From positions 51,435,058 to 51,499,057 of the forward strand of contig OU862919.1 in NCBI GenBank assembly GCA_917880885.1: a DNA stretch of 64,000 nucleotides. Reading direction: 5' to 3'. Position 1 is the stretch's first letter. Each line of letters begins with the position of its first letter. The position numbers and the translations under genes are program-made. This DNA comes from Limnephilus marmoratus (Eukaryota; Arthropoda; Insecta; Trichoptera; Limnephilidae). The notes under the pieces are model-generated. The model was not told the DNA's origin. It ran no database searches and saw nothing but the letters and a program-made list of their open reading frames with translations. Below are positions 21,350-31,593 of this stretch, in pieces.

Positions 21350-21605
21350 TGAAATTTTCTTTAGCACCGTTGTGATTTGAAACTCGATGAAACGAAAAAT
21401 AGCGACACTATAAAGAGACAAACGCATACATCTATAGAATTTAGTCTGCGAGACAATAAGATAGTATAATCGATCTCCTCTTTCTACGGTGCTCCGTAGC
21501 CTATCGGCTAATTCTCTCGTCTACTTTAGTTCTCGCCAATTCTTGTGTACTTTAGTTTTCTGAAGGGTTCACTTCTACCGCATGTGAATTGCACCCTCTT
21601 TTTTT
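21350..21605 (+). repeat. Family C, short form
   Basis: AGTGAAATTTTCTTTAGCAC, ACTCGATGAAACG, GAGACAAACGCATACATC, GATCTCCTCTTT and CTTCTACCGCATGTGAATTG in order. Confidence 0.85.
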
Positions 21606-21674
21606 CACTTTATGGGGTTTTGCGGTTTTTAGACGATCATATTGTGTATCATAGAAGAAGATGAAAATACTAAT

Positions 21675-21950
21675 TGTGATGACCGTGGCCGGTTATCAGC
21701 ATTACCTTCTGGACTCCTGCTGATGGATCCAGATTCCTTATGATGGTGATCTCAGTACAGGGCGTTTGACAATAATAAGTCGTAGGTAGACTTAGTGAGT
21801 TTATTCCGAGATTGTGTACAGGTGTGCTTCCTACGAAGCGATAATGCAAAGAGGACGGTAGACAGCAATCACACCCTTTTATACGTTCCTCATGCTGTCT
21901 CACTCATACACGCATGTCTCTTTCATACCGCAAGACATACGTTCACCACA
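21675..21950 (-). mobile_element. Solo LTR with 5-bp target duplication
   Basis: The 276-bp segment begins TGTGATGACC and ends GTTCACCACA, giving TG...CA termini, and is flanked by CTAAT at 21670-21674 and 21951-21955. On the minus strand it holds a TATA box (ACGTATAAAAGG) and, about 75 bases downstream, GGAATAAACTC as a poly(A) signal, the expected U3-R-U5 order. No internal retrotransposon sequence adjoins it, which fits LTR-LTR recombination. Superfamily cannot be assigned. Confidence 0.75.
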
Positions 21951-21955
21951 CTAAT

Positions 21956-22245
21956 TAATCTAATCGAAACATGAAACAGAATAAGATATAGAAAAACAAA
22001 AATGTAACGTCGCAACTGGGAATCGAATCCAGGATCTCTTGTCTTACAGAGACCGCGCCACAACCTCAAACTCAGCCATTGTGACCTAGTCATTTTTGTC
22101 GATCTTATATTTAATAATGGTCGAGTTGGTTGAAGCGCTGCCCGGTTGAAGCGCTGCCCCTGGGTTAGATTCCCAGTTGCGACCGTTATTTTTTTTATTT
22201 TCTGTGTCTTGTTCTGTTTCATGTTTCGTTTAGATTTAATCCATA
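21956..22245. repeat. Inverted pair of tRNA-like SINE F arms
   Basis: Left arm (ATGAAACAGAATAAGATATA, GTCGCAACTGGGAATCGAAT) and right arm (GATTCCCAGTTGCGACC, TGTCTTGTTCTGTTTCATG) are inverted copies. Each contains a B-box-like segment (GGATTCGATTCC on minus, GGGTTAGATTCCC on plus). A third, single copy is at 51230-51400. Confidence 0.75.
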
Positions 22246-22364
22246 AAATCTGTGTTTTGGAACTCTTTTTTACTTCTTCTCCGTAGTGAATTAGAATTTT
22301 TTCGCATTCAAAACTTTTGGCATTATTATTTATTAGCGTCCCAATAGGTAATACATTTGTGAAC

Positions 22365-22625
22365 CATGACAGTTGATCCCTGACCGTTGGCCCCCTTACA
22401 GTTGATCTCTCTGCCAATTGATCCCTCAGAGAGTTATTACCCTAAAGGATTATTTCAGCTGCACGTCCTCATTCGTAAAGTAAGTGTGCTGAGAGGATAT
22501 ACGGCCGTATAACAAAAGCCAATATGCTTTAATCTGCAATCTTCTTGAGTGAAAATCCGCTTTACTAAATAATTTTAATAACAATAGTGTTGTTTCTCCG
22601 AAGGAGTATGCAGTAAGCTTATACG
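22365..22625 (-). repeat. Element I, inverted copy
   Basis: ACAGTTGATCCCTGACCG repeats (complement of the ACTGTCGG type) precede ATACGGCCGTATAAC and GAGTGAAAATCCGC, the mirror order of 10775-11215. Confidence 0.75.
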
Positions 22626-22639
22626 ATCAAAAAACAAGT

Positions 22640-22780
22640 GTGTTTGGGGAAATGCGCTATATCTACTCACATAATGCAAGGGCGTAGTCAAGGCGGGCCA
22701 ACTATCGGGGGACCAACTGTCGGGGGATCAACTGTCGGATCATCTACAATTGTGTATTACTGTAACCGAATCGAAAGTAT
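22640..22780 (+). repeat. Element I fragment
   Basis: Three units of the GGGGACCAACTGTCGG type followed by ATCATCTACAATTGTG, the same exit sequence as at 11198 (TCACCTACACTGTG). Confidence 0.7.
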
Positions 22781-24250
22781 GTGGGTATTTTATGACGAAG
22801 TTCACGCTTTCGTATCTTGAGGAAGAGTATTTTTAACCCCCGACGCAAGGAGCGGTGTTATAAGTTCGACTTTCTGTTTAACCCCTGAGGCAAGAAGCGG
22901 TGTTATAAGTTTGACTTTCTGTTCAACCGCCGACGCAAGGAGTGGTGTTATAAGTTTGACTTTCCGTTTAACCCCCGATGCAAGGAGCGGTGTTATAAGT
23001 TTGACTTTCTGTTTAACCCCCGACGCAAGGAGCGGTGTTATAAGTTCGACTTTCTGTTTAACCCCTGAGGCAAGAAGCGGTGTTATAAGTTTGACTTTCT
23101 GTTCAACCGCCGACGCAAGGAGTGGTGTTATAAGTTTGACTTTCCCCTTTAACCCCCGATGCAAGGAGCGGTGTTATAAGTTTGACTTTCTGTTTAACCC
23201 CCGACGCAAGGAGCGGTGTTATAAGTTCGACTTTCTGTTTAACCCCTGAGGCAAGAAGCGGTGTTATAAGTTTGACTTTCTGTTCAACCGCCGACGCAAG
23301 GAGTGGTGTTATAAGTTTGACTTTCCGTTTAACCCCCGATGCAAGGAGCGGTGTTATAAGTTTGACTTTCTGTTTAACCCCCGACGCAAGGAGCGGTGTT
23401 ATAAGTTCGACTTTCTGTTTAACCCCTGAGGCAAGAAGCGGTGTTATAAGTTTGACTTTCTGTTCAACCGCCGACGCAAGGAGTGGTGTTATAAGTTTGA
23501 CTTTCCGTTTAACCCCCGATGCAAGGAGCGGTGTTATAAGTTTGACTTTCTGTTTAACCCCCGACGCAAGGAGCGGTGTTATAAGTTTGACATTCTATTT
23601 AACCCCCGACGCAAGGAGCGTGTTATAAGTTTGACATTCTGTTTGTCTGTCTGTGTGTGTGTCTGTATGTGGCCTCGTAGCTCCTAAACGAATTCACCGA
23701 TAACGATGCGGTTTTTTTGTTTGTTAGCTACAATTCGTGAAAATCTGTTCAGGCTTTTCAAGATCACAGCTCTTTTTTATTATTGTTAGCTCCGGTATGG
23801 ATCTTAGACGCATAATGGGTATTTACTTTATTTTCAAACCTACCTTCGAACCTGGATTGTCTATTAGTAAACCCATCAAGTTTGGGCTCATTAGATTCGT
23901 ATTAACTAGCAAGCCTTTATATAGTCTATAATTCATCATTATCAATATTCAAAAAAAAGAAAAAAATTATTCTGGTTTCATTTTATTTACTTAGCGGTCC
24001 CCCGACGCGGCGACGCTCATCTTAAAAAAATATTAATATTTTCTTTTAATTAAGTTGATTTGCCGAGAGAAAATTTTTAAAGTTTTTTTTGTATCGGGGG
24101 TTGTTTCAAATTTTAACTTCATTTTCATTACTGAGTTTTATTTAACCTAATCGAAAGTGTTGAAAACAGTCAACTTTTATAAGTAATGTGTATTTTATCA
24201 TAAAGTTTACGCATTTGTATCTTGAGGATGAGTAATTTTACTGAGTTTTT
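22758..24250 (+). repeat. Repeat locus bounded by 90-bp direct repeats around a tandem array
   Basis: 22758-22835 (AATCGAAAGTATGTGGGTAT to GTATCTTGAGGAAGAGT) recurs at 24155-24240 (AATCGAAAGTGTTG to GTATCTTGAGGATGAGT). Between them lie the 45-bp array and the post-array GTCTGTCTGTGTGTGTGT tract. The array ends in wording (GTAGCTCCTAAACGAATTC) common to insect interspersed repeats. Confidence 0.7.
22838..23640 (+). repeat. 45-bp tandem array with 180-bp higher-order period
   Basis: About 18 units of a 45-bp monomer (CCCCGACGCAAGGAGCGGTG, TTATAAGTTTGACTTTCTG). Four monomer variants cycle: CCCTGAGGCAAGAAG, CGCCGACGCAAGGAGTGG, CCCGATGCAAGG and CCCGACGCAAGG. Identical variants therefore recur every 180 or 181 bp (AACCCCTGAG at 22880, 23060, 23241, 23421). 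Because 45 is a multiple of three, long frames stay open on both strands; they are not proteins. Confidence 0.95.
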
Positions 24251-24394
24251 TTTTACTTCCTAACCACGGGATAATTTTTAACTGTCATTTAACATCTTTT
24301 TGCACAATGGTAAAAACATATTATATTTTTAAATCACCCTGAAAATAGTCTGATCAAAGTTTGTTATTTGAATGATTTTATTTTATAGAGTACT

Positions 24395-24830
24395 AGTGTG
24401 CTCCCGGCATGCGTTGCAACGCCGCTTAAATAAAGAAACTGTTTCTCCCTGCGTGTCCTTTCCCATTCGTCCTTGTTTCTCTTCCGCCTCCCCTTATCAG
24501 AGCTCACCAGTTATAGATATATAAACTTTCGTGGACGTGCGCACAATAACTCACAACAATCGGATTAATAGTATAGGAAATAATTTCATAACGCCAGAAC
24601 TCACTATTGTACATAGAAATCATCGCGGGCATCTGCACATCAAATTACCAAAGTTTCGGAGTAACCTTGGTGAAAGGTTTAAGAATGCAAAAGGAACAAA
24701 CAAAGTAACAATAATTTCTATTAAGATTAGAACATCTCCATTTACTGAAAGAACATTAATCAGTCTGTCTTTAATGTTCTCAATTATCATCCAAAAGATT
24801 ATCACGTTCAATTTCATGTGAACTTTAAAC
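24395..24830 (+). repeat. Dispersed family D
   Basis: CTCCCGGCATGCGTTGCAAC at the start, a short C/T tract, then GCGCACAATAACTCACAAC, GTATAGGAAATAATTTCAT and CATCGCGGGCATC, matching 5490-5610. Confidence 0.8.
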
Positions 24831-25277
24831 AAATATTATTGCTGGCCCCTACAACAAACTAGTAATTCTCAGTTATTACCAACTTCAAATGTCTATTTCT
24901 CTATTTATTCATTCGTATCGGCACGATCAATCAATCTTACTTGTCCTTAGCTCAAAGTGTATTTAAAACGTCATTAATCACTCTAAAATATTAATGACCA
25001 GCAAACACTGATTATAATTTATGTCGGGATGATTTAAATCCAAGATGGCGAATAGCGGCATTGTGTAATGCGGTGGTCATCGTGAAGCCGAACCACCCCG
25101 TAGCTGTCAACCCTCCCCTGCATAATACGAAACTAAATTTACCACCCTCCGATGCTCTAACCTAACCCCTTCTCAGCCAGGGAGCTCACTTACTGCTCAC
25201 CACTGCCACTGCCTTGAAGAATGATTTTATTCTAAGGTAGTAATTATTTTCTTTTTTTATTAATTATACAATAATAA
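24831..25277. other. Unassigned
   Basis: AT-rich, with a GC-richer patch at 25040-25200 (AAGATGGCGAATAGCGGC). No gene recognised. Confidence 0.4.
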
Positions 25278-25706
25278 TTAAACGACTTCAAAAGAGAGGA
25301 GGTTCTCAATTCCACTGCATTTATTTAAAAAAAAAAAGATTTACGTTTTTACCTCAGAACTTTCGACTGGGTGGAACCAATATTGATGATTCTTTTTTTT
25401 ATTTAAAAGCTGGTGCTTTTATTTGAAAGCCGGCCCGGCGTGTTACTTGACAGCTCTCCTCCCGGCGAAGCCCCGCTCTCGCCCCTCGCCTCTCGCCTCG
25501 TCAAGTCGCGCGTGCGAGTCAAACACATTTCACCTATAACTATTTATGTTGTTACAAACCTACCTTGGCTAACACCGACTCCAAAAACAACAATCGTACC
25601 TACATATTGATGAATATAAAAGGTAAGTAAGTTTGTTGATTATTGAGTTGTAAAAGAATACAAATTATTTTTTTCCTTTTTAGTGCATTTTTTGAAGTCG
25701 TTTTTT
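25278..25706. mobile_element. TIR-bounded repeat (AACGACTTCAAAA)
   Basis: Opens with AACGACTTCAAAAGAGGAGG and closes with TTTTTTGAAGTCGTTTTT, an inverted terminal pair. Inside, TTACCTCAGAACTTTCGACT, GGGTGGAACCAATATTGATG and AAAGCTGGTGC are phrases I associate with a very common insect interspersed repeat. The GC-rich stretch 25425-25520 may be a secondary insertion. Confidence 0.55.
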
Positions 25707-26019
25707 TATTTTGTTAAAATTTTTGTTCATTTTTTTCTTTTATACGTTTCAGTTTATTGTCTTTTTCGACTACCAAACTAGGCTAATAACCGTGTTGTGT
25801 TAGTCATACATAAAATATTTTATATAGGAACTAAAAAACGCTATTCTATAGAAGCAGATAATAAACATACTAAATTCAAATATAAAAATTATGGTAAAAC
25901 ATTGAAAGAAAAATGGAAATAATTTTTTTTAAAGAACTCATGTATTCTTTAAAGTAAACTCATCCCCTTTCAAATATCCAATGTTGTACACATGCTCTAA
26001 AAAGGGATTTAGAATAACT
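25707..26019. other. AT-rich, unassigned
   Basis: A/T runs only. The right part may be 3' UTR of the minus-strand RT fragment that begins at 26020. Confidence 0.4.
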
Positions 26020-26535
26020 TGATTATATATCGGTACTCAATTTTAGGAGCGATGAACCAGAATATTGTCGTTGAACGAATGAGTTAGTTTTAGGGAGCAC
26101 GCAACCCATGTTTGATGAAAAGCGGGTGTGTGCTTGATATTGTAGATAGTAGGTTATTTTTCGTATATAACACATGCTTATCTTAGTAAATAACTGTCGA
26201 ATATCTAAGACCCTGATTTTAGCAAAGAGTTCATTTGAGGGGTGGGTAGGTTGGCATTTAAATATAATTCCCAAAGTTAGTTTTTGAACTGTAATAATTG
26301 GATTGATAGTAGATTCAACACAACCACCCCATCCCATATGTTGCTATGGATTGGAAAAGGGTAAAATATAAGCTTCTTAGAGTCTGCAAATCTAAGATGG
26401 ACCTTAGGGAGCAGAATATATGGCAGAGTTTAAGGAGTTTTTTTACTGTGTCACTGATATGGGCTTCCCAACGTACTTGGTTGTCTATGATTATTCCCAA
26501 ATATTTAACTAACTTTGATAATTTGTGAAACGTTG
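26020..26535 (-). pseudogene. C-terminal RT fragment of a non-LTR retrotransposon
   Basis: On the minus strand, 26500-26315 reads MGIIIDNQVRWEAHISDTVK, matching the LGIEIDENLRWDSHINSITK segment of the RT at 31594-32691. It continues with ILDLQTLRSLYFTLFQSIAT and YGMGW. The frame then shifts near 26320-26337 into TINPIITVQKLTLGIIFKC, the RTQKAIIKTIL-equivalent region, with GCVLPKTNSFVQRQYSGSSL near the end. The FADD catalytic box is not included, so only the thumb and C-terminal region survive. Broken by a frameshift and 5' truncated. Confidence 0.8.
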
Positions 26536-26754
26536 TTTAGCGGTGGATTTGTTCTGCGAAGTATGTTGTTTAATCGGAAGATGAAGAGACGCTTTTTTGC
26601 GGTACTAAAAAATATTTTGATATATTTTTTAATTATTTACCAAGGGGTGTCGGGTATCGGTAATAATTAATTTTTAAAAACTACATAAAGCATATAAATC
26701 CGTCAAAACGTGAAAATCAAAACGCATATAAAATAATTTTTATACTACCAGTTT

Positions 26755-27285
26755 TTCAAGCGAAAACTTCTTTAGCAACGTTGTGATTTGAAACTAGATG
26801 AAACGGAAGCGAGTGACGCTAAAAAGAGACAAACACGTACATTTATAGGATTTGTTTATTTATTCACAGGTACTCAGTTCCAATATAATATGATAAATCC
26901 ATGGCCCCACGCAGGTCCCTTTTTGTATTTTTAAAGCGCATAACGAACCTTTGCAGACATTCAGCCTATCAGGGGTCAAATCCTACGAAATCCAAAAAAA
27001 AAAAAATTTCATGAAATCAATATCCAATCTTCAAACTACTCCAAAATGCACAGGCAAAAGAAAATGACAGCTAGCGACTCCGAGGAAGAAACCATAAATA
27101 AGATCACCAAATGTATAAGAAAAGGTGTACTGGAATACCACGACAAAAATACGGAAAAAATCATCATCCACATTGATAAAAAAAGTGCTTCGTTGTCTCC
27201 CCACTCTTGTTTATTTAAGTTTTTTTTCTTAATGTTTCGCTTCTACCGCGTGTGAATTGCATACTCTAATTTTATTTTCATGATT
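26755..27285 (+). repeat. Family C, long form with tRNA-like core and RQKK/SDSEEE frame
   Basis: C termini (AGCGAAAACTTCTTTAGCAA; CTTCTACCGCGTGTGAATTG) enclose an insert. The insert has a degenerate tRNA-like segment ending GGGGTCAAATCCTACGAAAT, an A-run, and a short frame from 27046 reading MHRQKKMTASDSEEETINKI. The same order, including RQKK and SDSEEE, occurs at 54070-54650. Confidence 0.8.
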
Positions 27286-27719
27286 TGTATGTTCTTTATT
27301 TTTATTCATTCCAAGCAACTATATTAATTTGTTCGCCAATGAACTTATGTTACTTATTTAATATTCGTCAAAAATTATTGATGAAAAGTATGTCTTGAAG
27401 CTGCATCATCATGTAAAACTTTTTTTTTTCAAACGGTTTCTTGTTTTCATTACATTAAAAATATATAAGTTGTATATTGTACCTAAGTACATAATTATAT
27501 TTTTATTAACGATTACGATCTACGCACTTTTTTATATTTTTACGATAGCTTTATAATTTTGTGATAAATTGCCAAAAAGAAAATTTAATGTCATCGAGGA
27601 GTTACTGTATTTAATTCAGATATGTGTGGCCTGAATCAATTTTGGCAAAAAAAAAATTAATGTAATATATGTTGTGTTTACAAATTTAAAATTTCATAAA
27701 GTTTTTCAATAATTTTTAT
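27286..27719. other. AT-rich, unassigned
   Basis: No recognisable feature. Confidence 0.5.
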
Positions 27720-28110
27720 CATGGCGTCCTTGGTTGAGGAGTAAGGCTCTCGGCTAGCAATCTGAAGGTCACGGGTTCAAATCTCGGCGTGAGCAAGTAA
27801 ATTTTATTAGATTGATAAATAATATAAAGTGTATTTCGGCACGTTCTCGTGTGGAAGATACTTTCAGTTTCAGTATCACCCTATTGTAAGACTCCTATTT
27901 AGAATTGACACCATGCAAGAAATGGCTTTAGCCATGTTTTGTGACCAAATTTGAAAAGCCAAGTACTCCACGCCTTCCTCTCCCCCATCCTTCCTCTCAC
28001 CGCTGCCTTATAACATACCTCAAATGGGAATGCCATAGTCTCACTGGTTTCAGATGCTTGGGAACAGTTGGGACCGTTGTGCAGTATTCACTAAAAATAT
28101 TTCATCAACA
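27720..28110 (+). repeat. SINE A, full-length with tRNA-like head
   Basis: Head 27722-27795 has an A-box-like GGTTGAGGAGTAAGGCTCTC and B-box-like GGGTTCAAATCTC. The linker carries GGCACGTTCTCGTGTGGAAG and the body AAATGGCTTTAGCCATG through GCCATAGTCTCACTGG. It ends GTATTCACTAAAAAT. The anticodon-loop-like CTAGCAA would suggest an alanine-type ancestor, but pairing is too poor to be sure. This is the best template for the family in the window. Confidence 0.9.
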
Positions 28111-28839
28111 AATTTTTGCCCGAAACCCGTGTTCCTTATAATTATGATAATTTCCTAATATTTTTTTAGACAATGGTCGCATAGCAAATTATTAGATTGG
28201 TCAATAGCAAATTCACTGATCTCAGTCTTATAAAAGTTTCTTCCAATGTATTAATAATTTTGGAAAATACATTATTAAATTAATTCGCTGGCCTGATGTG
28301 ACACCAAGTCACAGGAGCCAGGATGCGGCTAATAGCCTCCGACAACACGGTGGTGAACGCAGCCTTCCAGCAATAAGCAGCACTACTGAGTGAGCGCTGG
28401 GCCCGAGCTCAATCAAGACCACACCCTACATAAATTAATAATGATTGTATTTTTTATGTATTTTGTTCTATACCACTTGTTTATTTTCTTAAAATTTACT
28501 GCGTTCTCATATTATCCAGAGTTCCGTGCTGAAGTTACGAGAACCAATCTTATGAACGAAATTCGCAACTTCCCAACATATTTATTTATTTTAAAAGTTC
28601 ATGGTGTTTTCACTACTTCCAAAAACTTCAGCATCTCATACTTACCGAGACTTCATTCATACAATTTTGAATTGTTTTATCGAAACTAATCAACCATCAC
28701 ACTATTCAGTTGTAGAAGAGGGAAGAACATCACATCTTCGCGTTTGTGCTTCCATTACTTCATTCACATTAAAAAAAATTATTTATATATATATTTTTTT
28801 AATTAGGTTTGTAAACAGTGATTCATATTGTTATGATAC
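28111..28839. other. Unassigned
   Basis: AT-rich except 28280-28420. Frames at 28390-28689 and 28601-28993 lack any recognisable motif and overlap each other. Confidence 0.4.
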
Positions 28840-29160
28840 ACAAAGACGCCACCCTTGCAAATCACTAGGCTACTCCCCTGTAGAGACAAACAGTTTCGCT
28901 TTCTCTCCGCTAGCGCGCCGCGCGCTGACGGCGGTTGAACGCCAGCCGCCGGCGGCCATTCTTCCCCAGACAGCGCTGCGAGTGCCCGTGTAGCGTGAAC
29001 CATTCCGATCGGTTCCGGGATATTCCAGAAGACCGCCATGACGGTGCCCGTCCATAGTGACTGGCGGGAATGCCAAGTACGGCTAAATTCCTTTCACCTC
29101 ACCAATCTCCAAGCCACCAACCTGCTGCAGTGAGTAACCTGAGCCATTTAATTCCTCTTT
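28840..29160. promoter_or_regulatory. Candidate promoter or 5' exon region (GC- and CpG-rich)
   Basis: CpG-dense, GC-rich sequence (TAGCGCGCCGCGCGCTGACG) stands out from AT-rich flanks, and CTGCTGCAGTGAGTAAC near 29120 resembles a weak splice donor. No dispersed-family similarity was seen. Overlapping frames on both strands here are likely composition effects. Confidence 0.25.
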
Positions 29161-29339
29161 ATTGTGTGTGTTCCTTTTAAATTCAACGCGTAGATAAATG
29201 ACCGCCCCCAGAGAGATTTTATGGCCAAATTCACCCGAATTAGATAGGATTATTGATGCTACCCTGTACTAACTTTGCCTGCATTATGTATCATTGTTGT
29301 TTATGAAAGAATTCTACCCAATACACCTGATATTTACCG

Positions 29340-29475
29340 TAGCCAACTTGTTTCACTGTCTCCCCCAGCCCGTAGGATTTGAGCTTATTTCAAGGATGCC
29401 ACACAAACGCCTCAGAGATCCTACAACCCAGGTGATGACAGTCTCCTCCGCTCTGCTGACCATTCTGAGCTAGTT
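29340..29475 (+). other. Possible short coding exon
   Basis: TTTCACTGTCTCCCCCAG is a good acceptor-like site. The following frame stays open for about 35 codons (MPHKRLRDPTTQVMTVSSAL) to a TAG at 29472, with a donor-like CCCAGGTGATG inside. No family recognised; low confidence. Confidence 0.15.
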
Positions 29476-29619
29476 TGCCGGCAGAAGGTAGGCACCTCGG
29501 GTAGGTGTACCTAACAATATGAAAGCGCTCAGAAATACAATTACATTTAACATGGTTGATAGTATCACTAATTTAAGACAAGATACCGTCTCAATACTGT
29601 GAGCGTAGAAAATTTTGGA

Positions 29620-29740
29620 TATAATGTACATGTACACACACACATATGCATACATATACACCTATATACATACATATACACTCATAAAAACATATACACA
29701 CATATATACGCACACATACACACGCACACTTTCATATACA
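29620..29740. repeat. (CA/TACA)n microsatellite
   Basis: Imperfect ACACACACAT and ATACATATACAC repetition. Confidence 0.95.
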
Positions 29741-30179
29741 TTACATTCATAAATGCATTATCTCATTTATAATCTAATTCATGCATCAATCAGTCCATTA
29801 ATATTTTTACACCAAAATTGAGTGAATCCATTGATCATGAAGCAATTATCTAATATTTCACTGGAATTGATAAATACGCAACGCGATGTTTGTATAATCA
29901 TAAAAATAAGACAAGCCGCCATCTCTTGTTATTTCGCTATGTTTTTATTCACATTTCGGATTCAAAATAACCATTTATTTCTCTGATAAAAGCATTCAAC
30001 TTATACAAATAAAAACATGCAACAAGTGTTTAGGATGGTAGTTACAAACTTTAGACGTTTAACAATAACCATCTCGACTCATTTTTACTCATGCGTGAAG
30101 CCAACTTTGGTGCTTATTCTGATAACACTTCTTCACGGGCTCCTGGCAAGTGCGGGGTTGCCAAGGGTTTGGTCCGGTA
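29741..30179. other. Unassigned
   Basis: No recognisable gene or repeat. Confidence 0.45.
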
Positions 30180-30320
30180 AAATCAGCAAACGCCATCTCT
30201 AAACCATCCCCACGACACCTCCGCCCCACCCCTCACCCTACCCACCCTCCCCCCTCCCCCCTCCCCAACCCACCGGCCCTTATCATTCATCCCCCAACCC
30301 CACCTCTACTCATTTGCGAT
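30180..30320 (+). repeat. Polypyrimidine tract
   Basis: C-rich tract with runs such as CCCTCCCCCCTCCCCCCTCC. It could form triplex or i-motif structures; the proline-rich frame across it is incidental. Confidence 0.85.
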
Positions 30321-30569
30321 AGTTCTACAGCGTAATGAGAAATATAAGTAGGGGTTGTTTTCAGATTATATACGGTGTTTCACGGATGTCCTGGGTATTT
30401 GAAGATTATTAAATGCTATCAAAGATTATTTTACATAATGCGTAAAAGGCTAAATATTTACTTTAAGATGTACGCTCATTAAATTTGAGTAAAAACCTAT
30501 TTAGTAGAGAGTGGCAATAGGGATTTTTTTCTGCAGAAGGAAAAAAACAAAAATCTAATAAATCGCATG

Positions 30570-30670
30570 TGTTTGTCCACCTATCGCGTGGCGGGCTGTA
30601 TCGGGAGAGACTGGTTGAGGGAGACCTTTTGACCTCTCCAGCCAGACTCTCTCACCAATCGCCTCACCTA
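30570..30670 (+). repeat. Family B fragment
   Basis: CGTGGCGGGCTGTATCGGGA, then GAGACTGGTTGAGGGAGACC, matching the middle of B at 33820-33870. Confidence 0.75.
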
Positions 30671-30764
30671 AGTATATATGAAGGCATACAAACAATACAT
30701 CAAAAAAATTATATCACAAAGGTAAATTCAAGATTTATAGAGGTGGTGTCTTTTTTTTTTACAT

Positions 30765-31085
30765 AAGCCCCACACAGGAGGCTCTAAGGAAAATAATTTC
30801 CCTCAGGGCCTATGTCATCTTTGGGGATGCTGTGTGGAGGGTTTTCAAAAGAAAGGAAGGAGAGGAGAGTTCTGGGAAGGAAAATGGTTTAAGGGGTGGG
30901 TGAGGTTCAGTGTCCTGGTCATCCAACTCCAAGACCTAGACAAACCTCACCCCATGAACCCTCACCCACTATCAATCACCAAACGTAGCGAACCACTTGG
31001 GGTGACCTATGGCAGAGGTGTTGGTTATCCAATAAAGGTCCCCGGGGCGGCGGTACCCATTCCCACCTCCCAAATTGAAAATTAA
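30765..31085 (-). repeat. Family B, internally deleted
   Basis: Both B ends are present (ACATAAGCCCCACACAGGAG; GGTACCCATTCCCACCTCCC) but the middle is deleted between GGGTGGGTGAGGTTCAGTG and CCTGGTCATCC, as in the copy at 3265-3545. Confidence 0.85.
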
Positions 31086-31590
31086 ATTTAAATAACTAAT
31101 AATTATTTTTTATGCTTTACCTAGATCCAAAGACTTTATCTGCATTGTTAAATGTTCATTGTAAATCTGTTCTTAGTTTAAGTTTTTTTTATTAGATCAT
31201 ACTTTTTATTGTAACATTTTATACCGAGAAAATGGGAATGATGTTGAGCAGAAGTGGTTTTCAACATTATTATAGACATTAATAATTTGTTTTGAATCTA
31301 TCGCTAACCGAATCCAATGACTGGATTTTTTTATGAAATATTTTTGTGTGTTTTGATATTTGCATTTTTTATGAGTTACTGCAGTTTTTTTTAAATTCTC
31401 AAAATAATAAATTAGTATTGTACGAGTACTATAGTAGAAATTGATCACATATATTTTTTAAACAGTAAACTTTAAACTAGCAACACACTCTAAACAGTGT
31501 TTCGTTATTTTATTTGAGTAAAAAATGTAATTGATATTCTGTTCTCCGGTGATATTTTGGACGTTTTTTCATGACACTTGAAAGAAAAAA
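31086..31590. other. AT-rich, unassigned
   Basis: No recognisable feature upstream of the truncated RT. Confidence 0.45.
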
Positions 31591-31593
31591 ACT

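Noticed and set aside
22802..23628. Frames of 112-148 codons on both strands (repeats such as DARSGVISLTF and KLITPLLAS)
   Set aside because: They exist because the 45-bp monomer is a multiple of three and lacks stops; several frames are open on both strands.
22838..23640. CRISPR array
   Set aside because: Units are contiguous tandem repeats without unique spacers, in eukaryotic DNA.
28390..28993. Overlapping 99- and 130-codon frames as host exons
   Set aside because: No recognised domain or splice context. The GC-rich end of the second overlaps equally long antisense frames.
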